Source: Stenopsyche tienmushanensis | Lineage: Eukaryota > Arthropoda > Insecta > Trichoptera > Stenopsychidae | Assembly (NCBI GenBank): GCA_008973525.1 | Contig: WACJ01000404.1 | Span: forward strand, 806,001 to 870,000 | DNA length: 64,000 nt | Reading direction: 5' to 3' | In this document: positions 25,501-37,813 of the stretch, piece after piece | Layout: every line of letters starts with the position of its first letter | How positions within the stretch are numbered: position 1 is the stretch's first letter | The notes under the pieces: generated by a model | The model's input: the letters and a program-made list of their open reading frames with translations, nothing else | What the model was told of the DNA's origin: nothing | Database searches by the model: none | Position numbers and translations under genes: made by a program

Positions 25501-27160
25501 AATCACGTAGAGTACTAATAGATAAATTTATATTGAGTAGTATGCCAGTATCTTGGAAATCAAGATTTATTGGAAGAATAAAATTTATAATGTCTTCAAA
25601 TATTTAGTACAAATTATTAAAATGATGTCTCACTAAAATCTGCACAACTTCTAAAAACAAAGGGAAAACTCGAATTCCCCAAAGTTGGAATGGATTCCAT
25701 TTAAGAATATTGCCCTCATGCTGTATGCACTAAAATAATACTATAACAACAAGGGAGTGATGAAATTTATATTTCTTATTTAATTAAATAAACCAAATCT
25801 TGAGTGTAGTTAAAAGTAATGTCGTATTTATCATCAAATTATATTAAAAACAATATATTATATTTTAATAGGTATTTCGACCCTTCCAGACTATGATTTT
25901 TGCAGAGCAAAGTTTATGTCATTTTTTTCAAATATTTTACGATTATTATAAATGCATATACAATGTGATAAGATAATAAGTAATAGAACTTGGGTTTTTT
26001 ATAAAAAAATATTTTATATAATCTTTGCGATTTAGCCTGATTTCCTTCAATCAAATAAATTAGTACTAAAATCATTAAACTACTGTATGAAAAATTAATT
26101 CCTTAGAAAAGTCCTATGGAGATTGCTTAGATTGTATAAGAGAAAAAAAATCATTTCGATAAACGATGAATGTTTTGATGCGTCATTTTGACTTTTAGAA
26201 TTTTTAAATCGATATTTTTTTATTAAGTATTTTGTTCCCATGATACATTAATTGTGCATTAAAAATAGTCGAAAATTATTTTGAAAGAGGTTTATCGACG
26301 CCTTAAGAGGCTTTGAATGTGATTTTCACCCCTTCGAGGGCTTTCACATACGAAAACAAAATAAGATTCAATTCGGATGTATGTCGTTTCTTACCTACGC
26401 CTCCAAGTGGCGCATAAATTTTTTATTCACAACCCCGTGGTCGAATGAACTTGGAGAGGTTTTTGGACGTTCGCGTATCGCCTGTTTCGTCATAATAAAT
26501 CGCCCTTACATTCGGCTAATAATAATCCGATTACACCATATCAGGCTTCATAAAAGCGAATCCAGATCGTGGCCGGGCTCACCGTGGCCATTTGTCCCTG
26601 TCGTAAAATAAAAACAAAAAAGTAGTGAAGTGCCGCAAATATGCAAGTAGTGGCTTGGTTTATTTATTTTTTATTTATTTCTAGTCCCTTATTTTTGTTT
26701 CGCGTCCATCCTGCCTTTGAGCGGGCTTTCGATGTGGGGCAGAACAGGGTGGAAAAATCGTAAAATCACAGAGAGCGTATATCCCTACTGGCATCCAATA
26801 TACGTCAGAGCAGATGATGGAAAATGATTTCTCTCCCTGTGAGACCCATATGACTCTTTTTAGGGTCGACACACACAGAAATCACCGTTTCCATTATTGA
26901 CTTTTATTCTCAAAAAATACTGAATGGCCATTAATTTAATTTTAAAAATTTCAGCAATAATTTGATGATATTCGATCGTATCCGATTGGGAAAAATAGCA
27001 AAAACCACCCAAAAAAATATCAAAACAAATAAGTCAGCAGAATTTATCCTCACATGAAAATAGTTTACCCCCAAGAAGGTAAAAAGTTACATTAAGATAA
27101 TAACAATTTATGAATATTTTGGCAACCCTCGTACGTAATCCGAAATTTATCGGTCATTTT
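22586..27160. other. Non-coding stretch, inferred part of intron 1
   Basis: AT-rich with higher-GC blocks at 22620-22810, 24460-24640 and 26370-26640. Overlapping short frames near 24209-24807 are in different phases and without splice context. No gene, RNA or transposon is recognised. Confidence 0.4.
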
Positions 27161-30100
27161 TGAGCAGGTACAAAATGGAGCGCGTGTTCTCGTCTAACAT
27201 ACGTAGTCCTGATACCTTAATGTCGTAAAGCATTTATATTTTCAGACCAACATAAACTTCTATAAGGTATAAAACGATCCGCGCAAAGAGCGAACGGTTC
27301 CTACAATCCATAAAGAAAGGCCCCGGCAAAAAAGTAGGCATTCGTAGATCTCAAAGGTGAAATAGAAATCCACCCTCGCTATTGGGATTAATTCGAAATT
27401 ATTTTTAAGACCATATTTTCATATTATCGTCGTTGCTCGAGCTCGATAACGAAGAATGGAGCTCTGGATCAGGATTACTGTAATAATTCTTTTGGGGAAC
27501 TTTAAAATCTTCACGTGCTTGGAGAGTTTTACGACCGTGCTTTTATCAAGTTGCGGTGATTCACAACCTTTTTTGCGCTTATCGCGCATTGAAATTACAT
27601 ATGATTCAAGCTTCGAGCCATTTAACATCGGAATTAATAGCTTTTTGTAACAATTTTGAGTTTTTAAACCGCATTTCCGACTATATTTATGAGCCTGAAC
27701 ATTATGCCGCAAAAAAGTATGCTTGAATTTGATTGTTTCGTTGAATGATGATATTTCAGACCTATTTATTCAAGCATCAAAACATTGTCATATAAATAAA
27801 ACCTTTATAATATACACCACTTGTTGCATTAAAAGTATGTGTAAATTTAAAAAATGCATAGTATTGACCAATTCAGACCAGATAATATCATCAATTTAAC
27901 TCCCCATATTTCATTGAAACCATTCAATCACCAGGCAATTATTTTATGGAAGCATTTTTCCACCTCATCAATCATCGTTGATTCATCTAACGACATTGCC
28001 TACCAATATCATATTTATTTGAAACGCTAAGATACCATATCATTTAATTTCAACCATATTGAGCCTGCAAGAATTTTTGATTTAATAAGTGAGTCACTCC
28101 TTTGAAATAACATTTTTGGAGCTTGTAACCTTCAAATGTTATTTGAGGAGTTTATGAAGCTAACTTGATTCTTGAGACGCTTAGTAATAGGAATCCAATA
28201 ATTAAATTATTCTATGATTCAAATCAGACCGAGTGTTCTACATAGGTAAGAATCTGCTTAGGTCATAATTTTTGTTACATTGGCCAAACAAAGTTGCAAC
28301 AGTCATGAAATGATCATGAATTAACACATTTATTTTATTAGAATTTGTTCAAGAATTGTTCTTCTCGCTTAAAGAGAAATCTTCAAATGCCACAGCAGCT
28401 TGCCGTTTGAATTAAACACCGCTAAGACAGATCGAGCAAATAAATTAAAACAGTGTCTATGTACGATTAGTTCAGGAATACATAATATAGCGTCAATTTT
28501 GGAAGAAGGATCAAGAAGACCTCAGGAGTCCTCATTTGCGAAAGGCATAAATTATTCATGGAGTATTTTGTGGCGTTTGTCTCTGCTCTGGAGCACGATA
28601 CCAGAGCACATTAAATCAATCATCGTGGCTGTGAGTAAAACAAAGGCAAACATTTTTATACGATTTGTTCGCCCGGGGCGGTTCCATCCATCATGAGAGC
28701 GGCCGCAAAGGGCCGGGTGTATTATGACCGGTGTGAAGGTGATCAATTATTTTCAACTACTTTTGAGCCGCAAAACGCTCAGGTCTGCGAGAGCCCCCGG
28801 GACCTCGCAAAAAGGTAAGAGATACAGAGATGATTGAGGGATTTTCTCCAACCCCAAGAGGTTGGGCAGAGTTTTTCACATTCACATTTTTACGAGGGCC
28901 CAGATATAACCCGAAGACCCGCCTATATTTCCATACGGTAATACGAAAGGGGCGACTCAAGGGCGGTACACATCTTTTCAGTAGTCCTTAATACCTCGCA
29001 AATTTCCCCAGCTAGGGCTATGCCAGCGCACCGCCTGAATACCTCCGGAGTTTCGGGTTCAAATTTGAATTACTCACATTTGAATTTCAAATTATGCAAA
29101 TAGTTCGAGTTAGCACTATTAAGGCGAAAAACGAAAACAAGCACACTTATGTAAATCCAAGACGAGAAAAAATCCCTTAATTTAGCACTCCGATATGTAC
29201 GGACGCGTAAGGTTACCGCGGGCTCAATTGGGGATGAACAATCCGAAGCGACGGCGTCAAAATACTATGCCCCTTAATTGAAATGAAACGCTTTAATATA
29301 TTTTTCTTCAGCCCGTGTTAAATATCGGCTTGTGTTTCTTTTATCATAAATATTTTTTGCAGAGAATATTTTAAAATATATTCAAATTTTTAGAAAAAGC
29401 CACCCCAATCTTGTGCTTTATATTCATCAAAGGCATTAAAAAAAATATGATTTATATTAAAGCATTATAAAAAATACGTTGATTAATTATTACTTGTGAT
29501 TTTTTATATATCCAACCCTTTAATTTAGAAAGATAAGATATACCAAAGATAATAGCTAAATTATTTATTAAATATGACAAAAATATGAAGCCTTATTAAC
29601 CCCTTGCTCTATGATTTTGATTAAAACTACAATCAAAAACCAATGGGCGTAAACTAAAATCAAAAACCAAGATCGATGACGTTTGAGTTTCATATTTATT
29701 ATTCTAATATCAGATAAATGGCTTCTATTCCATCAAAATAATAAAAAAACAACACTTTATTAATGGCTTCGAAATGAATGATCAAAAATGCAGAGCAACA
29801 TAAAGTATATATATTTTTTTTAAATTCATGATCCTTCAATGCAAATTATTTAAATATAGTCTGGTTTTGCTATGTAAAAATAAATCCTTTTAGGAGCTTA
29901 TAGAGCATCGTAAAATACTTTAAACAACAGAGCTTAAAATAAGACTTTTGAAAGCGAGTTCGAAAGTTCATAATACAGTAAAATATATTGATGATACTGT
30001 AATAAATAATCAGTATACGTATCTAAATTTGCTCGATATCATGTCATGAAATGAAATGAAAGAACAGAATTTATGCAGCCTCCAAATTAATAACAAGATC

Positions 30101-32550
30101 AAATAAAAAACTTTTTTATTAACAGTATTTCAACGAATAAAAATGCAAAGAAATACATCGTGAAAATTTTTGATCTCGTACTAATCTCCCAGCATCATGC
30201 CATGGACCATTTCAAATTTAATTACAAATTCAATTTCTTAATACAGGTTCTACGTAAAACATTGTCCAGATACAGATATAATAGTCTGAATATATAATAT
30301 GAAATTTCCAGCCCAAAGTTGACAGCCATATATTTATGTAATCCGTATACATTTTCAGCATACATCATTACATCAAGACAATGTCTGTATGAATTTATGA
30401 AATCTACATAATATTGGGCTTATTTTGAAATAACACTAACATAAAAACTTATTCGAATGCTGAAAAAAAGGTCTGGAAAAATACCCAATACGATGAAAAG
30501 GCGTCGTAGTCGTAATTCAATCCAGTTTATATTTAGAATCAAAAAGCTCATATGCTTCGTCATATAAATTATTATGCAAATGCGATTTCATTTGAATATA
30601 CATCGAATATCAATGAATTGTGCACAAACAAGCTTTTGAACAATTCCACCAACCATAACCCCATTTTAATAAGTCACAAATGACATTTAAATATGAATAA
30701 AAATAATATTTCCCCAGTGTATTGAATTTATTATATCTTAATAAAATCCTTTTCATGAAAATTTGGAGCGACGAACAGTTCATTGATTGATTGTTGGTGA
30801 CAATGATCCAATCAATATTTTCGTCTCAATAATACATCAGAAAGAATAGCAATCACGATAGGTAAATTGAAATTTGATTATAAACGATTCAATGAATTCT
30901 CGTCAATTTTATTCATGGCATCAAGCAAATCGATGTTATTTAATATCAAGCTCATACGCACAATGGTATTAATTGTACGTAGAAGGTTGAATATTAATAT
31001 AAAATGGCCAATATTAATTTAAAATCCCTTTCAAAGTTGCAAAAAAATTGCCAGTAATAGGCAATAACTATTTTAATTCATTGCAAAATAATATTAATTA
31101 TTTTTAACTGGGATTATATTAAATATATAATGGCTTATTAAAATTAATATAAAATTGCGGGAACCCATGCGCTTGAATATCGAATATGGGCGTTTCCCCA
31201 GCTGTCAAATAATTTTTCCACACCCCAAATTAAGGACGGAAAATGAACGGTGTCGCGTCGATATATCAGATTTTAATATTTTTAATAGCGTAGATTATAT
31301 TTTCCTGGGATTTATAATAATTGAACGTGTATAATTATGGATCTTAATATGTACCATTGGCCATAAATCTTGGATATAACCTTGAACTGGGTCAAAAGTC
31401 GAATATGCGTATAACATAATTTAAGGTTCAATAGAAACAAGTTGCGCTGTGTCCTTTCGGAATCCAACCCTGTACCCTTTTGGCCTTACACTTACGGAGG
31501 ACGAATACGGGCTAGAAAGTTTACTCGACCCCTCACCACCCCCTTGCAAGTTGAATACAATACAGGGGCGGAAATTAATTAAACATTAATGAGAACATGC
31601 CTCTACACGGTCCTCATTTGCGAAAACCTTCATAGTTTTGCGGAGAGCAATTTCAACTAAAGTCACAAATATTTGACGTCCAAATTACATTTGTCACTGT
31701 TGACGATCTAGTTTAAACATCGTCCAAAACTCAACCAAAATATGCTATTCTGATTTTGATCATGATGATTGATGATCTTGTTAATCATTAGGATTTGTCC
31801 CAAGAAAGCACAAAAATTAGATACTCATCTAATATAGTTTATATTAAATTAACCCAAGTAATGAAACTATTTTTTGTATAATGTTTTTTTGCAAATATTA
31901 AATTGATAAAACCAAGTTGTAATGTTAAATATTAATTATGTGAACGCGATTATTCTTTGTAAATTTGTAAATTAAATTTCAATATCCAAAATAATCAAAA
32001 AATGCGATGAAAACCATCATTTATATATGATAATGGATATAGATTATGCATATCAACAGTACGAAACAAATTCAATATTGATAGAGTTATTGCAATAGTT
32101 ATTTTTTGAATGCATGAGCTCAAAGACAAACTAAATAACTAGTAACTGATAAATTAAATAAATACCTAAAATTTATAGCACATTTGAATCACGATATAAT
32201 TTTAATTTAGGTATAGTTAAAATTATATTCAATAGCAATACACGCCTGAATATAGATTTTTTTCATTTCATTTTCAGAATCAGAATTGGAAATGCTTCCA
32301 TAATCCAGATTTGATTATGAATCTCAGTATGAATTTAATAACTAATCCAGTTAGTCAATGGCGTGTTCAGACGAATGTATGCAATTTAAGTGTTATTACT
32401 CGTTTTAAAATCAAAATCGATTGAATTTGAATACGAATATGAGTTAATAGACAATGAAGGCTTTTATGTGTCAATTAGGAAGCGTATACGATTCAGTATA
32501 TGTCCAAACGGCAGTATGCATCGCCAGTAATAGTTACGTATGATCGCAGA
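27161..32550. other. Non-coding stretch, inferred part of intron 1
   Basis: Higher-GC blocks at 27160-27640, 28500-29300 and 31430-31700 alternate with very AT-rich DNA. The 28500-29300 block is the longest of them. Donor-like AG|GTAAGA occurs on the plus strand at about 28247 and 28813 without convincing acceptors. I see no coding exon. Confidence 0.4.
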
Positions 32551-35500
32551 ACTATCTTCGTATTTCCTTAAGGCTCAATATCATGGGGTATAATAGTGCT
32601 ACGGGGATAGTTTGCAATCCAGAGAATCACTCCATTTCCAGGCGGAATAATTACAATAAAAATCAACTGCTATTCAGTACGCCATTACGGGGAGCCTCAA
32701 ATAAATTCAGATGTTGGAAACATCACCCTTATTTTAAGCGCACGATACAGATTTGTACCCGAATATCGTTAGATTTGTTTTTATATCCTTTTTGGCTGGT
32801 GTAAAAAGTAACAAGCGCAATCGGTTATATGTGAAGACAGGAGGAAACGAGGAGATATGTCGGGACGAGTTATGAGTGTGGTCGGGATGCTGTGTGATGA
32901 TTCCTCATTCTCTGGCGTATCGCGAACAAGCAAAGTCTTTCTCTGTGTGTGTTCATCTGGGGATGAGAGTCGTGAATAAGAAATAATAATAAACAGGGGG
33001 ATGACGACAACCTCAACCTCCCGAGGCTATGGAGGGTATTCATGTGATACGACACTTGTGTGCACTTTGAGGGATGAGACCAGGTGAATCAGTCACCGTA
33101 ACCTAAAGGCTGCTTATTACTTTTTTCTAACAGAAGGGTGATGATGGAAGACCTTCACATCCACAAGGAAGCATCGACCGGCCAGAAATATTTACGTAAT
33201 AATCGCACAGGGGCTCTTTTCGGTATCGAAACAATCAGTAAAAATAGATAATCGCAATATATTTTTTAAAAAAATATTATATATGCAAATTAGCGATTTT
33301 TAATAATAAAAAGGCGTACAAATAAACAAATTGCGTGGAAGTATTCTTTCTCTTACTAAAAATTCACATTTTTCATATATTTTTTATATCAACCCTGATA
33401 TTAAATTAACTTGAGATATACGAGCAAAGGTGATATATACTTTTATGATATGAAAGAAAGATGTCATCGAAATCTAAATGAAGTCATATGACATTCATAT
33501 AACTATTACTCGCTCTAAAAAAATGTAATAATTCTCTCTGTTTTACAATATTCTTACAATAAAAAATGATTTTATCGAGTAATTCATGAACCATTTCAGA
33601 TGATCATAATGAATCATACATGCAACTTTATATAATTTCAGGCTTATCAACGAATATTTATTGAAATATGACTAATTATCCAATGTATGGACATTAAATA
33701 AATAATACAATTTACCAACCCTATTCGAATAGCGCCATCGATACGTCTCATTTATGAGTAAAAGGCTGGGATTCGGATGTTTTACATAATAAAATTGAAA
33801 TTCTCGGAATAAATAAATTTAAAGCGTATTTCGCTGAGGGGTTTTAGCCCCACCGTTGAAATAGAACCCCTACTCTTGAAATTGGAACGAAGTTGGAAGG
33901 TTAATTGAAAATTGAAAGTATTTGGAAATTCGAAACTCAATCATTACGAGTCTTTCTTCTCGTCGTCTGACTTTTGAACTTCTCACAAATAGATGCTTAT
34001 TTTCAAAACAGGACCGAACGTTGAATATTTCATTAAATACGGGAGGATGAGATTTAATAAACTTTTTTTATCCCCCGTTAATTTACCTCTGCGATAAATT
34101 TAAAAAAATCCACGAAACACTCATTTTGAAGTGTGTACTTATCTGTGTTAATAATCATGATTGAATATCTTTATTTTTAGCATATTATAGCATCCTTCAT
34201 TTAATATGCTCTGTTTAAATTCCATCATAACTTACCCATCAAAATATCTCAATGAAAATAAATAACAGAAAATGCAATTATTTTATTACAAATAAAAAAT
34301 ATAAGTACAAAATAAAATAAAATCCACAAGGCACATTTATCACATCCTTTCGTTTTTGAAGCACTTTTATTATTTCGTTGTATTAATATTAATTTATTAT
34401 AATTTTCGTTTTATAAGGGATGAATTGTTTACAACTTATTTAAATCGGTATAAGTTTTAATTGTAATTTCCAAGTCTATTTTTTGCTACCTGTTTATGGA
34501 CACTAAGGAGAGAAACAAAAGCAGAATGGATGTCAAAACTTTCTGAATATAAATTCACTTCTTTTTTCATATAATTTCTTTTCCTTTTTTTTACCTACGA
34601 CCTGCAATAAGAGGTTGAGAACGTAGGATGGGGGGGTTGCGAGGATGAAATTCTTTTGTAAATGCCCCGTAATTGTTCCGCAAGGGTAGTCCGAATAAAG
34701 GATGTCCTGACATTCAACTTTCGTACAATATAACTTGTTTACAGTTTAATAGCGGCCATTTTCTTTTGCAATAAAAGGCTCCTCCTTATGAAGCGATTTC
34801 TGTCGACATTTCTTTCCATTCTCGTCTTATTAATTTTTAATGTCTTAATGATGTAATTCTTTTGCTTTATTCACTGCCAAGTCTCAAGTTTTCAAAGATC
34901 TTATTCGCGCATTTTTTAAGGGATGAATAAGAATTTGCTATGAAAAATTTTAATCAAGCGAAGTGAAACGCCCCATAAATATTTTGTCAAATAAAGACAT
35001 TATGGTAAGACTAACTGATAGCCTATCTCATTATTATTCATCGCAGCGGGGTTTCGAAATCCACCTGCTCTCCTTATCACAGTTGGTAAAAACTTTTTTT
35101 CGGGTCACCCTTTCAAAATGTCTTCTTAAGCTCTGATAAGGAAAATTCGGAAATATTATAAATTACAACCCCTAAAAAAATCCTTATCGTTTGCGTGAGC
35201 CGGTGCGTATTTTCTGCGTCGGGACTTGGGCCACCCCCGGACAATTTCATCGGTCGGAACAAACAATTATTAAATAATTAACATGTCGACATTAATAGGC
35301 CAATTTGGCTAATAGTTAAAATATTTAAAACACTATTTAATCTACTTTTATTTAAAATATCATCACGGTTCCTTTGGGATCGCTTTATGACCATTAAAAG
35401 ACCCAAACAATCTGACAACGTTCAATAAAAGTACACATTAAAGGGGGATGAAACATTTGATAAACACATTTTTTACAATTAGTTTAAAGTTTTAAGCGAT

Positions 35501-36782
35501 CCAAGTCAATAATTTACCACAAACATTAATCTCATATATTAAGAGATATTATAATGATTTTAAAATATTAGATACGAGTAATGCCATCACTTCTCAAAGT
35601 TTTAAAACTCGGTAATTTTGTGATAACGCCACGAGACGATTTGTCTCCATTTATGGCGTAGCATAATTATGGTGATAATTTTGGGTAAACGAGACACGCG
35701 AAAAGTACCAATATCCGTTATGGCAAGCGATTAATAATATCGTAGTTAAATTTATGGCAAACATAAAATTTATGCTATTAATAATTTAGTTATATCGCGT
35801 GTAGGGGATGATAATCGAATTGACATCGTTTAGCAAGAAACGGACTCGAAACGTTTAGTTTGAATTAAACATTCGTCGCCGAAAGATCAATCAGTCTCTG
35901 ATGGATCATTAAAATTTGTATGATTTATATTTTAAAAAAATCATACAGTATTTCGACACATTCATGCGATAAATCACTGATATCTGTAATGTTTTTTTGA
36001 TTGATATATCCTTTGGCAATCATTTCACAAATTATATTTTAACAACCTAGAAGCATTTTATTTAGCTCGAATTTTTTCTGTGACATAAGCAATAAATTTT
36101 TATCAGCGGTTTTCATACAAAATAACATGGATTTCGAGCATTCATATCTTTTGAATATTTTAACTTCTTGTCATTTACGTCATAAATTTGCAACATTGAA
36201 TCCATACACACGTGTCCCTAAATTTAACATATTTTTACTTTTACACGAGTTTAAAACATGCGATACTTTTACTGCAATTTTACAGCATCCCAGAATAACA
36301 TCGCCGGGAGTATATATATATATGTATTACTCTTATCCCAGTACACGCGTTTGCCACTTGTTTTTGTAAATATACTTGATAACCTGCTACTTCTAAAGTC
36401 GACATATAAATCACAGTTTGATATTAATGTATTGAGAGGGTGGCTTTTTTAAAATGTAAATTGATACAAACGTCGTATTTTTTTTAATATGAAGATAATA
36501 TAGATTGCTATGCATCATATCGAAGGTCTAACGTGCAATTTTCACTTCAAATATGATTTTTATGTGTGAAATTTTTTGAGTATTATTATTTGGACTTCAA
36601 AAGCCATTTTCACTTGAAAAATCGTCGTTTTGCAAATCCAATGGTTTTTGATCATTTTCACAATTTTAATGCATTTTCGGAGATTTAAATTATTTTAACT
36701 ATTATTTTGGTTTTTTTTTATTATTTTGAATGTGGATTTAATGTAGAATGTGTATATGCATGTGGGGGATGATTGGTCCTGC
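32551..36782. other. Non-coding stretch next to the CpG island
   Basis: Higher-GC blocks at 32560-33230, 34580-34830 and 35020-35260 lie in AT-rich DNA. None shows a coding domain. On the inferred gene model this is the 5' end of intron 1, where enhancers often lie. Confidence 0.4.
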
Positions 36783-36968
36783 GCGGACTTACTTCATCCA
36801 TATGAGGCGCGCGGTTCGGTGTGGGCGGCCGCGCGGGGGTTGCGCGGGCTCACATGGCGCGGGGCGCGGCCGGCGGATCGATACGGCGGGCGGGGCCGAT
36901 CGGGGGCTCTGTGCGGCCTCCGCGGGGGTCGCGCGCTCACTGCTGCCCGCCTCACGTGGCCCGCGCCC

Positions 36969-36980
36969 CGCGCATGCGCA
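36969..36980. promoter_or_regulatory. NRF1 / erect wing-type site
   Basis: CGCGCATGCGCA matches the NRF1 consensus YGCGCAYGCGCR at all positions. In insects the NRF1 orthologue is erect wing. Its position in the CpG island supports a promoter. Confidence 0.55.
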
Positions 36981-37036
36981 CCCGACCGACCCACCACCAC
37001 CCCTCTTGCCAGCCCACAAGCGCCCCCGACCACCCC

Positions 37037-37044
37037 TATCGATA
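37037..37044. promoter_or_regulatory. DRE motif (DREF/BEAF-32 type)
   Basis: TATCGATA is the core DNA-replication-related element of fly promoters. Further CGATA/TATCG units lie at 36879-36883 and 37048-37052, a clustering that BEAF-32 also recognises in Drosophila. Confidence 0.5.
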
Positions 37045-37384
37045 AGGTATCGCGCCGATTGCGAAAATCAGTTAAAATAACCGCTCATTTATTTAAACCC
37101 TCCGGTCGACCTATTAAATTACCGTCGACGTTAATTCCGTCCAAAAATCGACCTTTCGACCCTTCTCAGATCTGATCATTTTTCGCGGCATTTTTAATCG
37201 GCCGCCCGGTCGCCGGCGATCGGCCCGGCCGTTCCGATCCGATCGAGATTCGCCACTGCCTCCGACCGCTTAACTGCCACCCTCCGATGCCTAAAAACGT
37301 AATTAGCCCGACCAAAAGCCGTGAAATTTAAATATGACTGCTGAAAGTCGCTAACGTAAATGAATAATCAAAAATACGGTCACG

Positions 37385-37396
37385 AGCGCCATCTGC
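37385..37396. promoter_or_regulatory. Possible CTCF-like site
   Basis: AGCGCCATCTGC resembles the CTCF core read on one strand and lies just outside the CpG island. The match is partial and may be chance. Confidence 0.2.
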
Positions 37397-37710
37397 CCAC
37401 ATGTGCTGGGATATTCGCTTTTATTTTTGGAAAAAAAGATTCATTTTCATCTGAATATTTCAATTATAATCAGCTCAATATAAGATCAAACTCCATTGCA
37501 GTAAGATCATATAATAATCCCAATTTATCAATTTTTTCTTTTCTGAACTTATTTCATATATGAGGAAGCCCATTCAAGTAAAATTCACTTATCAAACGCC
37601 TACGTGATAAATCATTAACGGTTTCAATTTGAATCCATCAATATTGCCACCCAATAAGAGTGTGAAACGATCCTTAAATGCCTTGAAGCCAGGCATACTA
37701 TTTTCTTCCT

Positions 37711-37813
37711 AATTAATAATGCACACGCACCGCAATGCAATTTTAAAAACGCTTTCTTTTGTTGTGAGTGTGGATAGTCGTAAGTCGAAACGTCATAATC
37801 CGAGGACTACCTG
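37711..37813 (-). mobile_element. Detached end of a Tigger-like element
   Basis: The sequence contains GCACACGCACCGCAATGCAA and TCGTAAGTCGAAACGTC and ends CTACCTG followed by TA. It is the inverted counterpart of the left end of the Tigger-like element at 5037-5132 and preserves the outer bases better than that copy does. No transposase sequence adjoins it, so it is a solo end or a deleted copy. Confidence 0.75.

Larger units (their letters stand above)
36793..37050 (-). other. Candidate 5' untranslated exon with splice donor
   Basis: The minus-strand GC-rich sequence ends CTCATATGGATGAA|GTAAGTCCG with the last exon base at 36793, a strong 5' splice site. The upstream boundary is only a guess, since no start site or acceptor is visible. 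The next convincing minus-strand acceptor is the one at 2344, about 34.4 kb away, so I infer that this exon joins the signal-peptide exon. An alternative is that it is an internal alternative first exon of a longer transcript starting beyond the window, or the start of a non-coding RNA. A GC-rich 76-codon frame ending at 36789 is not convincing as protein. Confidence 0.5.
36783..37320 (-). promoter_or_regulatory. CpG-rich island, candidate promoter
   Basis: About 540 bases of very GC- and CpG-rich DNA sit abruptly inside DNA of about 30% GC. The block contains a perfect NRF1-type site (36969-36980), a perfect DRE (37037-37044), a further ATCGATA (36877-36883) and TATCG (37048-37052). These motifs are typical of broad, constitutively active promoters in animals and flies. 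The island ends on the minus strand in a consensus splice donor, which sets the likely direction of transcription. The start site was not located. Long open frames here on both strands (up to 141 codons) arise because GC-rich DNA has few stop codons. Confidence 0.6.

Noticed and set aside
36750..37175. 141-codon open frame, the longest in the window, and overlapping frames on both strands
   Set aside because: It lies in the CpG island, where stop codons are rare. All phases are open at once, the peptides are low-complexity Arg/Gly/Pro/Ala, and no domain is recognisable.
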